Source: Aplectana chamaeleonis (Eukaryota; Nematoda; Chromadorea; Rhabditida; Cosmocercidae). Taken from it: a stretch of 64,000 nt of DNA. Shown here piece after piece: positions 1-11,272 of this stretch. Within the stretch, counting starts at the first letter, position 1. Every line of letters begins with the position of its first letter. A program made the position numbers and the translations under genes. The DNA lies in the NCBI GenBank assembly GCA_029168955.1, contig JAPDOI010001524.1, positions 1-64,000 of the forward strand. Direction: 5' to 3'. Below the pieces are notes generated by a model that saw only the letters and a list, made by a program, of their open reading frames with translations, did not search any database and was not told the DNA's origin.

Positions 1-1520
1 CGGATTTCGAATAAATTAGTTCATTTTTTATTTCGAACGAACGAATTTCGGAAAACTCGTTTATTTTTATTTCGAACGAACGGATTTCGAATAAATTCGT
101 TCATTTCTATTTCGAACGAACGAATTTCGAATAAATTCGTTCATTTTTATTTCGAACGGAACGAATTTCCAGAATAAATTCGTTTCATTTTTTATTTCGA
201 ACGAACGAATTCCGAAGGGATTCGTTTCATTTTCATTTCGAACGAACGATTTTCGAATAAATTCGTTCATTTTTATTTCGAACGAACGAATTTCCAAATA
301 AATTCGTTCATTTTTATTCGAACGAACGAATTCAAAAGAAATTCGTTCATTTTTCATTTCGAACGAACGAATTTCGAATAAATTCGTTCATTTTTATTTC
401 GAACGAACGAATTCCGAAGAAATTCGTTCATTTTTTCATTTCGAACGAACGATTTTCAGAATAAGATTCGTTCATTTTTATTTCTGAACGAACGAATTTC
501 AGAATAAATTCGTTCATTTTTATTTCGAACGAACGAGATTTCCGAAGAAATTCGTTCATTTTATATGTATCAGAACGAACGAGATTTTCGAATAAATTCG
601 TTCATTTTTTATTTACACACATCGAACGAACGGAATTTCAAATAAATTTGTTCATTTTTATTTTCGAACGAACGAATTTCGAATAAATTCGTTCATTTTT
701 CTATTCTGAACGAACGAATTTTGGAATAAATTCAGTTTCAAATTTTTTTGTTTCGAACGAACGAATTTCGAATAAATTCGTTCATTTTCCTTTCAGACAC
801 GAACGAATTTCGAATAAATTCGTACATTTTTCATTTCGAACGAGACGAATTTCGAAAAAATTCGTTGCCATTTTTAATTCGAACGAACGAATTTCAGAAT
901 CAGTCAATTCGTTCATTTCTTATTTCGAACGAGCGAATTTCGAATAAATTCGTTCATTTTTTCATTTATCGAACGAACGAGTTTCGAATAAATTCGTTCA
1001 TTTTTATTTCGAATGAACGAATTTCGAAGAAATTCGTTCATTTTCATTTCGAAGGAGCGAATTTCGAATAAAATTCGTTTATTTTTCATTTCGAACGAAC
1101 GAATTTCGAATAAATTCGTTCATTTTTTATTTCGAACGAACGAATTTCGAAGAAATCCGTTAATTTTTCATTTCGAACGAGCGAATTTCGAACAAATTTG
1201 TTCATTTTTCATTTCGAACAAACGAATTTCGAATAAATTCGTTCATTTTTTATTTCGAACAAACGAATTTCGAATAAATTCGTTCATTTTCTATTTCGAA
1301 CGAACGAATTTCGAATAAATTCGTTCATGTTTCATTTCGAACGAACGAATTTCGAATAAATTCGTTCATTTTTTATTTCGAACGAACGAATTTCGAAGAA
1401 ATTCGTTCATTTTTCATTTCGAACGAGCGAATTTCGAATAAATTCGTTCATTTTTCATTCCGAACAAACGATTTTCGAATAAATTCGTTCATTTTTTCTT
1501 TCGAACGAACGAATATTCGA
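1..1520. repeat. ~40-bp CGAA/TTCG satellite array, truncated by the window edge
   Basis: The stretch is built from a unit of about 40-41 bp made of a CGAACGAACGAATTTCG part, a short A/T linker, AAATTCGTTC and a T-rich spacer. Within each unit GAACGAATTT and AAATTCGTTC form an imperfect inverted repeat around a few bases, so each unit could form a small hairpin. Units differ by scattered substitutions and 1-6 bp indels. The array is already running at base 1 and ends near 1520, where it fades into ATTCGAAATTCGAATACTCGAATG. Open frames rich in RTNEF or NERIS repeats on both strands come from the repeat and are not genes. Related but less regular sequence lies at 62.2-62.5 and 63.0-63.5 kb. Confidence 0.95.
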
Positions 1521-1559
1521 AATTCGAATACTCGAATGACAAATAATTTAAGCATCCAT

Positions 1560-1752
1560 AGCAATCTCTGAAAAAACTGCATCGGCGGCAGACAAACCCT
1601 GCCTTGAAAGCTTGCAGGGAAGAAGCTACTCAGATTTTAGAACTATGATGATAGTACTCGATTTTTCATGCCCTTCGACTCACGTCCTAGGCACCCCTAT
1701 ATTTCTATTGCGTGTGCCGTAAGCAGCATATCCAATAAATAAATAAATAAAC
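1560..1752 (+). mobile_element. Probable 3' tail of a non-LTR retrotransposon with (AATA)n end
   Basis: The segment ends in CGTGTGCCGTAAGCAGCAT, a few bases, then an AATAAATAAATAAATAAA run at about 1734-1751. Short tetranucleotide tails after a non-coding 3' end are typical of CR1/RTE-type non-LTR elements. No reverse transcriptase sequence precedes it, because the satellite abuts at about 1520, so this would be a 5'-truncated fragment. It could also be a plain microsatellite beside unrelated sequence. Confidence 0.35.
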
Positions 1753-1911
1753 TGAATTTGCCCCCGAAACAGAGGATAATAGATTTGATGCATTGCGCGA
1801 CGCTGATCAGGCGACTATACGCCCTGAGAAAGCCGTGTCTCTATATGACCGGCCAATATAAAGTAACATCAAACGAAACAAGAAGTATTAATGGAAAGCA
1901 GCAGCTCTTAA

Positions 1912-2466
1912 AGGCAGTGGTCACGATGAAAAACGTTATCCACAAAACTACAAAAATCAGCTTAGATCAAAAACAGCTGAAAAACTGTGAGAAGAGTAGT
2001 ACGCGGTGAAAAACGGTCTAGAATTAGAGTTTCTAGGGCCCCAAAGAAGCTAGTTCGTGCACGTGCACAGCGATGACGAAACAGATCGCAGTCTCATGCC
2101 GAGCAGTCAAAAATCATCGACATTCAGAGGAACAGAACTAAATGCAAATTTAACGAATAAAAACAGTTGAATAATGAAAGCATCACTTCAGTCAATATGT
2201 TTTTGACTAGATGTGTACATATATTCGAAGTTTCATTGATTGACGTTCAATTTCAAGCTGGCTGATGTTCTTGATATAAGAGGTCATCGTGCCGATGATG
2301 TGGAGAGGGCTCGTCCACCATCAAAAGACAAGAAAGTTCACGTTTTAAATTTGGCCCAAAACAGTGGTTTTTCCGCGATTTTTTCTTATAGGTCCTACTA
2401 CTCGAGACCCAGGAAAGGATTTGGAGAGAAAAAGACGACAAGCATATTTGATCGCGACCACTGCCT
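1912..2466 (+). mobile_element. TTAA-flanked miniature element, family G, copy 1
   Basis: A ~555-bp element without coding capacity, bounded by AGGCAGTGGTCACGAT on the left and the inverted form ATCGCGACCACTGCCT on the right. TTAA lies directly outside each end (1908-1911 and 2467-2470). A second copy lies in reverse complement at 52232-52781 and is alignable along its length, for example the CAGTCAAAAATCATCGACATTC block, the stretch around GTGCACGTGCAC and the pair TGGCCCAAA/TTTGGGCC. TTAA duplication plus short TIRs resembles piggyBac-type transposition, but the termini are not the usual CCC type. The right TTAA is shared with the next element. Confidence 0.8.
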
Positions 2467-2563
2467 TTAAAGGCAGTGTTCGCGCCCCGTGCCGCAGACC
2501 CGCCCCTTGAAAAGAACAAATGAAGACTCAGATTGTAGGGAATGATCAAGTGAAGGAAGTGCT

Positions 2564-4955
2564 GAGGCCGGATTCATCAATCTTACCGCGGTTAGTGTGT
2601 TACCGCGGTTAGCGAAACCGGAGCTTAACCACCTAGTTTGGCTGCGGTTAAGCCTTACTGCGATTCACCAAACGCGATTTAAGATAAGATATAGTGTTAT
2701 CAACCAGAATCTGTTGACATCAATCGAAGATAGATTTGTTTCTTATAGCGAAATTAGAGTGAGTGGTCGAATTTGAACGTGTTGCATGCATGTTTGTAAT
2801 TAATAGAAGCTGTGTTCATGTTTGAAATCGCACTTTGAACGATCTTTGGCCCGATTAGACAGGCAAGAAACTGATTGAATTCGCACGGTTCTACGCGGTG
2901 TCATAACATCCGCATTCAGGGTAAAATTTCTTAACGTATTTGGCTTTGCTCAAAATGATCCTGAGTCTAGTTGCTTAGCACAAAGTGTTGTGATTTTGCA
3001 CTGTACAGATATGAGCAACAGATTTGCCTATTTTATACTTCATCGCTAGGGTCACCTAGAAAAGAAAGAAAAAGGGAGTTTCTTTATGGCAAGCGAAATG
3101 TGGCGGTGGCACAATCCGGGGCTATTCCTACTCTTGAAGGCTTGCGCATCACGCTGGGCGCGGCCTTATGGTTCGAATACTTTCTACAGCGTGCCCACGC
3201 GCGTGAGAGGAACTAAGGATGAGTTCTTCACCATGGAATGATGACTCGTAATGAAGTTGATGCATGAGTGATGGCAAAGCGATATGAAAACCGGTATGGG
3301 CGTTGTCGCCTTGGCTGAGCGGAAGTGAGGCTGGGCGTGACGTCAGGCTATTCATACTCCAACGCCCTACGCCGCGCTGGCCTTAATAGAGTATGACTAC
3401 ATTTAGATTCATCAAGCACCAGGGCGTGGCATCACAGCAAGAATGGCCTGATGCCAGGACCTCGCATCACGCGCGGAGCGCCCGTTCACGCCATGGCGGC
3501 GACGGCTGTAGGGACTTTTTCGAAACTTCATTATTAACCAATCCTTAATTTCATCCCGTTTTCATAATTATCAACTCCACTACTATCCTCTGCTTTACCA
3601 CGAAAGTTGAACGCGTGTACAGATTTTGCCATCACGGCAAAGTATAGACTCAATTTATTCAGCTCAGCCGCTAGTAGCGTCGCAGCTGGAGTATTCGCAT
3701 GGTATCTGCAAGCGCGTGGCGCGGCTCAAAACGGCATTCGTATTCCAATCTAGGCCTGCGCGTCACGCGCGTTAGCGATATGGGACATGAATAGCGCCTA
3801 AAAGGAAGAAGAAAGGAAAAAAAGCGAAGAAAGAGGCGCATCTCGCATTTCCCGTTGCTGCGCACGCTCTTCGTAAAGCCTTACTCACTTGCGCATGCCG
3901 TTTCATTCTTCTGTTGCACGCTCCTTATGAAGCGCTACTCACATTCCGTGTCGCCGCCTACGTTTCTTCTTAAAAAGCGCTTTTCCAAAGGTATCCACTA
4001 TGCTGCGCACGTTCTACATGACGCTATTCTTATTTCACAAAGCTGCGCACGCTCTGCATGATGCGCTACTCTTTTACCTACCACGAGGGCCCAGTTCACG
4101 TGAAGCGCTGCAACTGGCTTTGTACTATGCGTCACACCCCTGTATGAAGCGCTACTCCACTTTCCACGACGCGGCACAGATTCTACGCATGAAGCACAAA
4201 TCACTTCACACATCGCGGCGCACGCTCCACGATTAAGCGCAACTGACATTCCTACGACACAGCGCTCCCTGTACATCGAAGCGCTACTCGCTTTCTACGA
4301 CGCGGCGAACACTCCATATGAAGGTCAAAAATTACTTCGCCAAAATTTGCTGCGTTTGACAGCTCTCCTATGTTACTAACATCTACGTTACCTAAGTAAG
4401 CTCCAGATACGACGCACGATCAGATTTTGATCAGCAAAAGGCGTCATAGATCCATGCGTAAGAGCTGAGCCAGAATGAGCTATAAGAACCCATTTGCCCG
4501 AAAAAGTCGCCTGACGCTGTCAACAGAGGCGATAATGGAAAGCGCTTCGACGGAGCATGATTTTTCTTGATGATGAGCGGTTGGTTAGCTGCTAACCGAT
4601 GCCCTCACCCGCACCCCAACATGTGGTTAGCGTAACCCGTGGCATAACCCAGTTCTCCTCCGGTTAATGAGTGTATGAATCGCAGGTAAATGCTCTTGGT
4701 CGACCGGTTAAGCTAACTTACCAGGAGGAAATGCAATGATGAATCATAACCTAGAATACCCAACAAGACAGAACAAATTCACGTCCAGAAAGCTCCCTTC
4801 ATTTTTCAGCGGCTGTGGTAAGCCATTTACCGGTGCTTTCAACTAAGCGCTACGCTTCTTTCAACCGGTCGGTAAGCGTGTGAAAAACTGATAACGGTTG
4901 CGGTTAGCCGATAACGCTAACTTACCACCGAAAATGCTTTGATGAATCCGGCCTC
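2564..4955. mobile_element. 2.4-kb element with 17-bp terminal inverted repeats
   Basis: The ends are an exact inverted pair, GAGGCCGGATTCATCAA at 2564-2580 and its complement ending at 4955. Subterminal regions on both sides are rich in GGTTAGC/GCTAACC blocks (2585-2660 and 4570-4930), giving further imperfect inverted symmetry. The interior has no transposase-like frame; it holds a degenerate minisatellite at about 3850-4320 and a GGCTATTCATACTCC block near 3343. No convincing target duplication is visible (GCT left, TGA right), so the superfamily is undetermined. It is probably a non-autonomous DNA transposon. Confidence 0.65.
3850..4320. repeat. Degenerate minisatellite inside the 2.4-kb TIR element
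   Basis: Roughly ten diverged units share GCTGCGCACGCTC, then TGAAGCGCTACTC, then a CACTTTC-TACGACGC block. Spacing is irregular, about 40-58 bp; two clear unit starts at 4002 and 4043 are 41-42 bp apart. The block CTTTCTACGACGCGGCG near 4290 resembles the core CTTTCTACGGCGTCCGGCG of the array at 30.2-33.3 kb, suggesting a distant relation or convergent composition. Short frames here are repeat artefacts. Confidence 0.55.
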
Positions 4956-5170
4956 TGATGAGTGAGCTGTTTGCTTCATTGCACTGATAAGTATTATCCT
5001 TGTAGCGGTCGATTCCTCCACGCTCAAAAACGTAAACAAGGCAGGGCCTATCTTGGCTCAAAAACGCGTCTTTCGTGTCCTTTTTGAGCATGCCTTGCTA
5101 TATAGGGCACCAGACCTTTCGTAAACCGTGGAGATATCGGAAGTGAAATTTACGTGAACACTGTCTTTAA

Positions 5171-5587
5171 AAGAAGGTCGAATCGGCCGCGATGGCGCTT
5201 TTTCTATAATTTCACGCATCCTGTAGTAAGAGAAATCAAGTAAAGTCGATCACACAAATTTTACCCGTAAATTTTATGAGAGCCTCGTGCGAAATCATAG
5301 AATCCCTCTCACAGCTTAACCAGGAATCTTGTAAAGCATGTATTAGCAATTCGGAGCTGTCTAGACCTGAACACGCTACAAAACCGTCTTCTAAAAAGCA
5401 CCACTAACCAGCAGCTCTTTCCCATTGATTGTACAAATCTAAGATAGCGGATCTCATTCGGGCAGCGAATCCCTTGTCCTCATCGAGCTCGCCGTAGCTC
5501 TGCTCATAGCAGTTCTGAAAAATGCCGAGTTATGGAGCAGACTACCTGAAACGAATTCGCAAGGATGAGCAAGGCCCCGTCCATAGC
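5171..5587. other. No recognisable feature
   Basis: Sequence between the right end of element H and a hairpin. I see no open frame of note, repeat unit or terminal repeats. Confidence 0.5.
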
Positions 5588-5790
5588 AGACGTCCGGGTG
5601 GTGGCCATCGCGTATCAACTTCCCTGCGGAGGCGGAGAAACGGGGGAGGAGCGAGATTCCTAATTGGACGCAACAGCCGGGGGGTCGGGCCTAGCCCGTG
5701 TTGCGTCCAATCAGGAGCCTCGCTCCTCCCTGTTTCTCTCGCCTCCTCCAGGGGTCGTTGACTACCATGATGGCCACCACCCCAGACGTC
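5588..5790. repeat. ~200-bp GC-rich hairpin (inverted repeat)
   Basis: Two arms of roughly 90 bp fold on each other. CGTCCGGGTGGTGGCCATC at the left pairs with GATGGCCACCACCCCAGACG at the right, and inner parts GGGGGAGGAGCGAG and CTCGCTCCTCCC also pair. The innermost pair is ATTGGACGCAACA / TGTTGCGTCCAAT around a short GC loop. GACGTC occurs at both outer edges. It may be a foldback miniature element or a single-locus inverted duplication. The 79-codon frame across it is incidental. Confidence 0.8.
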
Positions 5791-5983
5791 CTAGCGTCAA
5801 GTGACCGTAAAGTGACGCTGGAAGTTTTGCATCTTCAGCATTTGTTATTGATCTGACTCCCCAGCGACCACTGCAGCCGGCCAGTCGCTGACGGTGGAGG
5901 CATAGTGACTGTAAGGGCTGTCTCTAATATTATCGATACCTTCGTTAACCACGTGCCGTCCTCGGACACGTTGATTGCGCCAG

Positions 5984-6036
5984 CCGTCGAGCGTCATGCG
6001 CCAGCGTCTGAGCGCTGGCGCATGATGCTCCGACGC
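5984..6036. repeat. Short GC-rich hairpin
   Basis: TCATGCGCCAGCG and CGCTGGCGCATGA pair around a 5-base loop (TCTGA). Pairing extends outward through GAGC/GCTC and CCGTCG/CGACGCC with one or two mismatches. No poly-T or gene context suggests a terminator. I record it only as a structural inverted repeat. Confidence 0.65.
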
Positions 6037-7994
6037 CTTGACGCTTTGCCGCTGGTCGTCTGCTATGGACGGAGCCTAACTCACGCGCAGTCCATTTCCA
6101 GCCATGACATGTCCGTCGATTGTGGCAATAGTAGTGATTAGTGCATGAATTTCCTCACTGCTCACCCCGAATTGGGACGGATTGTGCTGAGCAGTTCCCA
6201 TTGCCCTGCAACGCTTGAAAACAGTTCATGCTTAGAAAACCCCTAGGTCTGCACTTCTAACCGATAGTAGCAGTTCCAGTCATTTCGGATCGCTGGACGA
6301 CACTCGATGATCTTGTCGATTTGGAGAAGAATTGCCAACAGCTCACCCAAGCCAAACCATGCGCGGAGCATTTTCCGCTCAGACGCTCCAGGAAAATCTT
6401 CAGCGCTGAAAAAAGCGAGGAAAAGGTAATTCAACGACTTCCAAAATGTACGAACCCTACCTCAATGCATGTAATCCCCGGAGTTGGAAGAGCAGGTTAC
6501 GGAAAATTAGACTAGCTCTAGCTAAAAACCGTGACAGATCCAACAGAACTGGCAAAAATCCAGCCATATCGCGGACTGGGCGGCATTGGTCTGCACCGTC
6601 AGAGTCTGGAGAAGGATTTGGGTTGAGACTGGTAATACGGGAGTAGGGAACTAAAAAATGAGCTTCTAACACAGTCAGTCATACCATGACTATCGTAGAG
6701 TAGCAGAGAGGGGAAGAACTTTTCAGCAGCTTCAATCCGGATATCAGCGATCTCATTTAGTATATCCGCTAAGGTGGCAGCACATCCGTCAACGATGGCA
6801 CATCCACTCCGTGTGAGGCTTTCCACCTGACGAGCCGCGCACAGATCGAGACTCTGAAAGACTAAAAATGGGAAGAGCAGGTGGCGAATGGCGAATCGTG
6901 GGAGATCGCAAATACTGATATTGAAGGCGACATTCACAAAGAATTTGCTTATAGTTTGTTCCAGAGTTCGTCGCCATAAAAGAGGTTACGGCTGCTAAAT
7001 GAGGTAAAGTCTGTTCGAATGAGACTGTCCACCCATGCGGTCGGCGTGTGTGTCGAGCGGCCATCGCAAAGGGATTTTCCGGACGAACTTTCCCACGGCT
7101 GCAGACAGCTGGTTGGGATATCATTCATCTTTCGTCTAATATTCCTGCTATTCGACTTAAAAGTCCAGAAAATGCTTTTGCGAGATCCACTGGACATGCA
7201 CGCCGACCGCGTGGGAGGACAGACTCCTTCGGACCGATTTTAGAAGTGGTTCAAAACGTCGAAAAGCTGGCAGGAATACCTTGAACTCGACGAAACTCAA
7301 CAACGAGGTGCACCGAACAGGAATCGCAGCCGTCTAACAGTTCGGCTGTTTCTCCAGACTTTAACAAATCTCCGTTCGGGAGGACAAGTAGGACTGTCAG
7401 GTTTCTCCGATTCCTGTTGGGTGCGGCTCGAGCCGAGGATGGTTCGAGATACTTCGTCGCAGCGATTAAAGCAGAACTGACACAGTTCATTTCAAAACTG
7501 GACACTAATTGTATGTCGTAGACGTTGGCCGTAGCGCGAAAATCACTTTGGGGGAGCGTTTCGTCTCTCTCCACATACAATACTGGACCAAGTGATATCG
7601 CTCCAGCCCCGAAGCGGCTGGAGAGGTTTGGTTTTGCCTAGGCCTTGTGATCACTTACAATTTTATAAAGTAGTTAATAAAACCATTCAAACAAATTCCT
7701 AGCAGATTTCCTTCTGGATATAGGTGAATGGGGCCAAAACACACCACCTGTCAAAATTTGGGCCAAATCGGTTCACAAATAACAAAGTTGTGAGCCCTAA
7801 AGCTTGAGAAAAATTCATGGTGTGCGCCGTAGGCCGTGGGCCGTAGGCCGTCACGCTTTCCATTCACCGTTGTTGAAACTCTTGTCAGGAGTAGCCACTG
7901 CCAATGATAGCAGGCGATCAATTGGGCAGGTAGGTAAGTTGGTAGGGGGTACGTAGGCTGGTGAGTGATCGATTTCTAGGCCAGTGGGGATTCA
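6037..7994. other. Unassigned sequence with one imperfect inverted repeat at 7010-7255
   Basis: No gene is recognised. Several frames of 60-112 codons overlap on both strands without a clear winner. The best-looking one, minus strand 7251-7580 (VYDIQLVSSFEMNC..., ending GIPASFSTF), matches no family I know. An imperfect inverted repeat pairs 7010-7085 (around ACTGTCCACCCATGCGGTCG) with 7165-7255 (around CGACCGCGTGGGAGGACAG), arms about 80 bp. GCCGTAGGCCGTGGGCCGTAGGCCG at about 7829-7853 is a short GC-rich tandem motif just before the satellite. Confidence 0.4.
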
Positions 7995-8917
7995 GATGAC
8001 GTCATCAGGACGTCGTGAAAAGTGCTTCAGGCTTCTGAAGACGTCATCGGGATGTCGTGAAAAGTGCATTGGGCTTCTGATGACGTCATCGGGATGTCGT
8101 GAAAAGTGCTTCAGGCTTCTGAAGACGTCATCGGGATGTCGTGAAAAGTGCATTGGGCTTCTGATGACGTCATCGGGATGTCGTGAAAAGTGCTTCAGGC
8201 TTCTGAAGACGTCATCGGGATGTCGTGAAAAGTGCATTGGGCTTCTGATGACGTCATCGGGATGTCGTGAAAAGTGCTTCAGGCTTCTGAAGACGTCATC
8301 GGGATGTCGTGAAAAGTGCATTGGGCTTCTGATGACGTCATCGTGATGTCGTGAAAAGTGCTTTAGGCTTCTGAAGACGTCATCGGGATGTCGTGAAAAG
8401 TACATTGGGCTTCTGATAACGTCATCGGGATGTCGTGAAAAGTGCTTCAGGCTTCTGAAGACGTCATCGGGATGTCGTGAAAAGTGCTTCAGGCTTCTGA
8501 TGACGTCATCAGGATGTCGTGAAAAGTGCTTCAGTCTTCTGAAGACGTCATCGGGATGTCTTGAAAAGTGCTTAAGGCTTCTGATGACGTCATCGACACA
8601 TCGTGAAAAGTGCCCCAGGCTTCTGATGACGTCATCGGGACGTCGTGAAAAGTGCTTCGGGCTTCTGATAACGTCATCGGGATGTCGTGAAAAGTGTTTC
8701 AGGCTTCTCAAGACGTCATCGGGATGTCGTGAAAAGTGCATTGGGCTTCTGATGACGTCATCGACACATCGTGAAAAGTGCCCCAGGCTTCTGATGACGT
8801 CATCGGGACGTCGTGAAAAGTGCTTCGGGCTTCTGATAACGTCATCGGGATGTCGTGAAAAGTGCTTCAGGCTTCTGGAGACGTCATCGGGATGTCGTGA
8901 AAAGTGCATTGGGCTTC

Positions 8918-9690
8918 TGATGACGTCATCAGGATGTCGTGAAAAGTGCTTCAGTCTTCTGAAGACGTCATCGGGATGTCTTGAAAAGTGCTTAGGGCTT
9001 CTGATGACGTCATCGGGACGTCGTGAAAAGTGCCCCAGGCTTCTGATGACGTCATCGGGACGTCGTGGAAAGTGCTTAAGGCTTCTGATGACGTCATCGA
9101 CACATCGTGAAAAGTGCCCCAGGCTTCTGATGACGTCATCGGGACGTCGTGAAAAGTGCTTCGGGCTTCTGGTAACGTCACTGGGATGTCGTGAAAAGTG
9201 TTTCAGGCTTCTGAAGACGTCATCGGGATGTCTTGAAAAGTGCTTAGGGCTTCTGATGACGTCATCGGGACGTCGTGAAAGAAGTGCCCCCAGGCTTCTG
9301 ATGACGTCATCGGGACGTCGTGGAAAGTGCTTAAGGCTTCTGATGACGTCATCGGGATGTCGTGAAAAGTGCCCCAGGCTTCTGGTGACGTCATCGGGAC
9401 GTCGTGGAAAGTGCTTCCGGGCTTCTGATGACGTCATCGTGACGTCGTGAAAAGTGCCCCAGGCTTCTGATAACGTCATCGGGACGTCGTGAAAAGTGCT
9501 TCGGGCTTCTGATGACGTCATCGGCACGTCGTGAAAAAGTGCTTTGGGCTTCTGATGACGTCATCGGGACGTCGTGAAAAGTGGTTTGGGCTTCTGACGA
9601 CGTCATCGGGACATCGTGAAAAGTGCCCCAGGCTCCTGGTGACGTCATCGGGACGTCGTGAAAAGTGCTTCGGGCTTCTGATAACGTCAT
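8918..9690. repeat. Higher-order duplication inside the 42-bp satellite, copy 1
   Basis: The order of unit variants here (a TTCAGTC unit, a TCTTGAAAAG unit, CCCAGG, TTAAGG, ACACATCG, TTCGGG with CTGGTAACGTCACTGG, and so on) recurs at 10504-11272 with an offset of about 1586 bp. Small differences exist, for example an extra-base variant around 9277-9292. Rare variants in the same order show block duplication and not chance similarity between units. Confidence 0.75.
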
Positions 9691-10503
9691 CGAGATGTCG
9701 TGAAAAGTGCATTGGGCTTCTGATGACGTCATCGGGATGTCGTGGAAAGTGCTTCAGGCTTCTGAAAGACGTCATCGGGATGTCGTGAAAGTGCATTGGG
9801 CTTCTGATGACGTCATCGGGATGTCGTGAAAAGTGCTTCAGGCTTCTGAAGACGTCATCGGGATGTCGTGAAAAGTGCTTCGGGCTTCTGATGACGTCAT
9901 CGGGATGTCGTGAAAAGTGCTTCAGGCTTCTGAAGACGTCATCGGGACGTCGTGGAAAGTGCTTAAGGCTTCTGATGACGTCATCGTGATGTCGTGAAAA
10001 GTGCTTTAGGCTTCTGAAGACGTCATCGGGTTGTCGTGAAAAGTGCTTCAGGCTTCTGATAACGTCATAGGGATGTCATGAAAAGTGCTTCAGGCTTCTG
10101 GAGACGTCATCGTGATGTCGTGAAAGTGCTTCAGGCTTCTGAAGACGTCATCGGGACATCGTGAAAAGTGCCCCAGGCTTCTGATGACGTCATCGGGATG
10201 TCGTGAAAAGTGCGACGTCATCGGGACGTCGTGGAAAGTGCTTAAGGCTTCTGATGACGTCATCGGGATGTCGTGAAAAGTGCTTCAGGCTTCTGGAGAC
10301 GTCATCGGGATGTCGTGAAAAGTGCATTGGGCTTCTGATGACGTCATCGGCAGATCGTGAAAAAAGCCCCAGGCTTCTGATGACGTCATCGGGACGTCGT
10401 GGAAAGTGCTTAAGGCTTCTGATAACGTCATCGGGATGTCGTGAAAAGTGCTTCAGGCTTCTGGAGACGTCAGCGGGATGTCGTGAAAAGTGCATTGGGC
10501 TTA

Positions 10504-11272
10504 TGATGACGTCATCGGGATGTCGTGAAAAGTGCTTCAGTCTTCTGAAGACGTCATCGGGATGTCTTGAAAAGTGCTTAGGGCTTCTGATGACGTCATC
10601 GGGACGTCGTGAAAAGTGCCCCAGGCTTCTGATGACGTCATCGGGACGTCGTGGAAAGTGCTTAAGGCTTCTGATGACGTCATCGACACATCGTGAAAAG
10701 TGCCCCAGGCTTCTGATGACGTCATCGGGACGTCGTGAAAAGTGCTTCGGGCTTCTGGTAACGTCACTGGGATGTCGTGAAAAGTGTTTCAGGCTTCTGA
10801 AGACGTCATCGGGATGTCTTGAAAAGTGCTTAGGGCTTCTGATGACGTCATCGGGACGTCGTGAAAAGTGCCCCAGGCTTCTGATGACGTCATCGGGACG
10901 TCGTGGAAAGTGCTTAAGGCTTCTGATGACGTCATCGGGATGTCGTGAAAAGTGCCCCAGGCTTCTGGTGACTTCATCGGGACGTCGTGAAAAGTGCTTC
11001 GGGCTTCTGATGACGTCATCGTGACGTCGTGAAAAGTGCCCCAGGCTTCTGATAACGTCATCGGGACGTCGTGAAAAAAGCTTCGGGCTTCTGATGACGT
11101 CATCGGCACGTCGTGAAAAGTGCTTCGGGCTTCTGATGACGTCATCGTGACGTCGTGAAAAGTGGTTTGGGCTTCTGACGACGTCATCGGGACATCGTGA
11201 AAAGTGCCCCAGGCTCCTGGTGACGTCATCGGGACGTCGTGAAAAGTGCTTCGGGCTTCTGATAACGTCATC
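10504..11272. repeat. Higher-order duplication inside the 42-bp satellite, copy 2
   Basis: Partner of 8918-9690. It includes the rare GGTAACGTCACTGGG unit and the later GTGGTTTGGG, ACGACGTCATCGGGACATCG and CTCCTGGTGACG units in the same order. The offset is not a whole number of 42-bp units, because of small indels. Confidence 0.75.

Larger units (their letters stand above)
2471..5166. mobile_element. Composite TTAA-flanked element (H) interrupted by a 2.4-kb TIR element
   Basis: Left end AGGCAGTGTTCGCGCC follows TTAA at 2467-2470. A matching inverted end, CACGTGAA-like then ACACTGTCT, lies just before TTAA at 5167-5170. If the element at 2564-4955 is removed, the remainder is about 300 bp, a normal size for the TTAA miniature families in this window. 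The pairing is inferred from end sequences only, since no second copy of H is present for comparison. It shares the TTAA at 2467 with family G copy 1, so the two elements are joined end to end. Confidence 0.5.

Noticed and set aside
2581..4930. GGTTAG/CTAACC words as telomere-like repeat
   Set aside because: They are scattered single words in inverted orientation at the subtermini of a TIR element, with no tandem run.
7992..9527. 511-codon minus-strand frame and many other long frames in 8-25 kb with 14-residue repeats
   Set aside because: The 42-bp period is a multiple of three, so any frame without a stop in one unit stays open. Comparable frames exist on both strands and in several phases, with no start context or codon bias.
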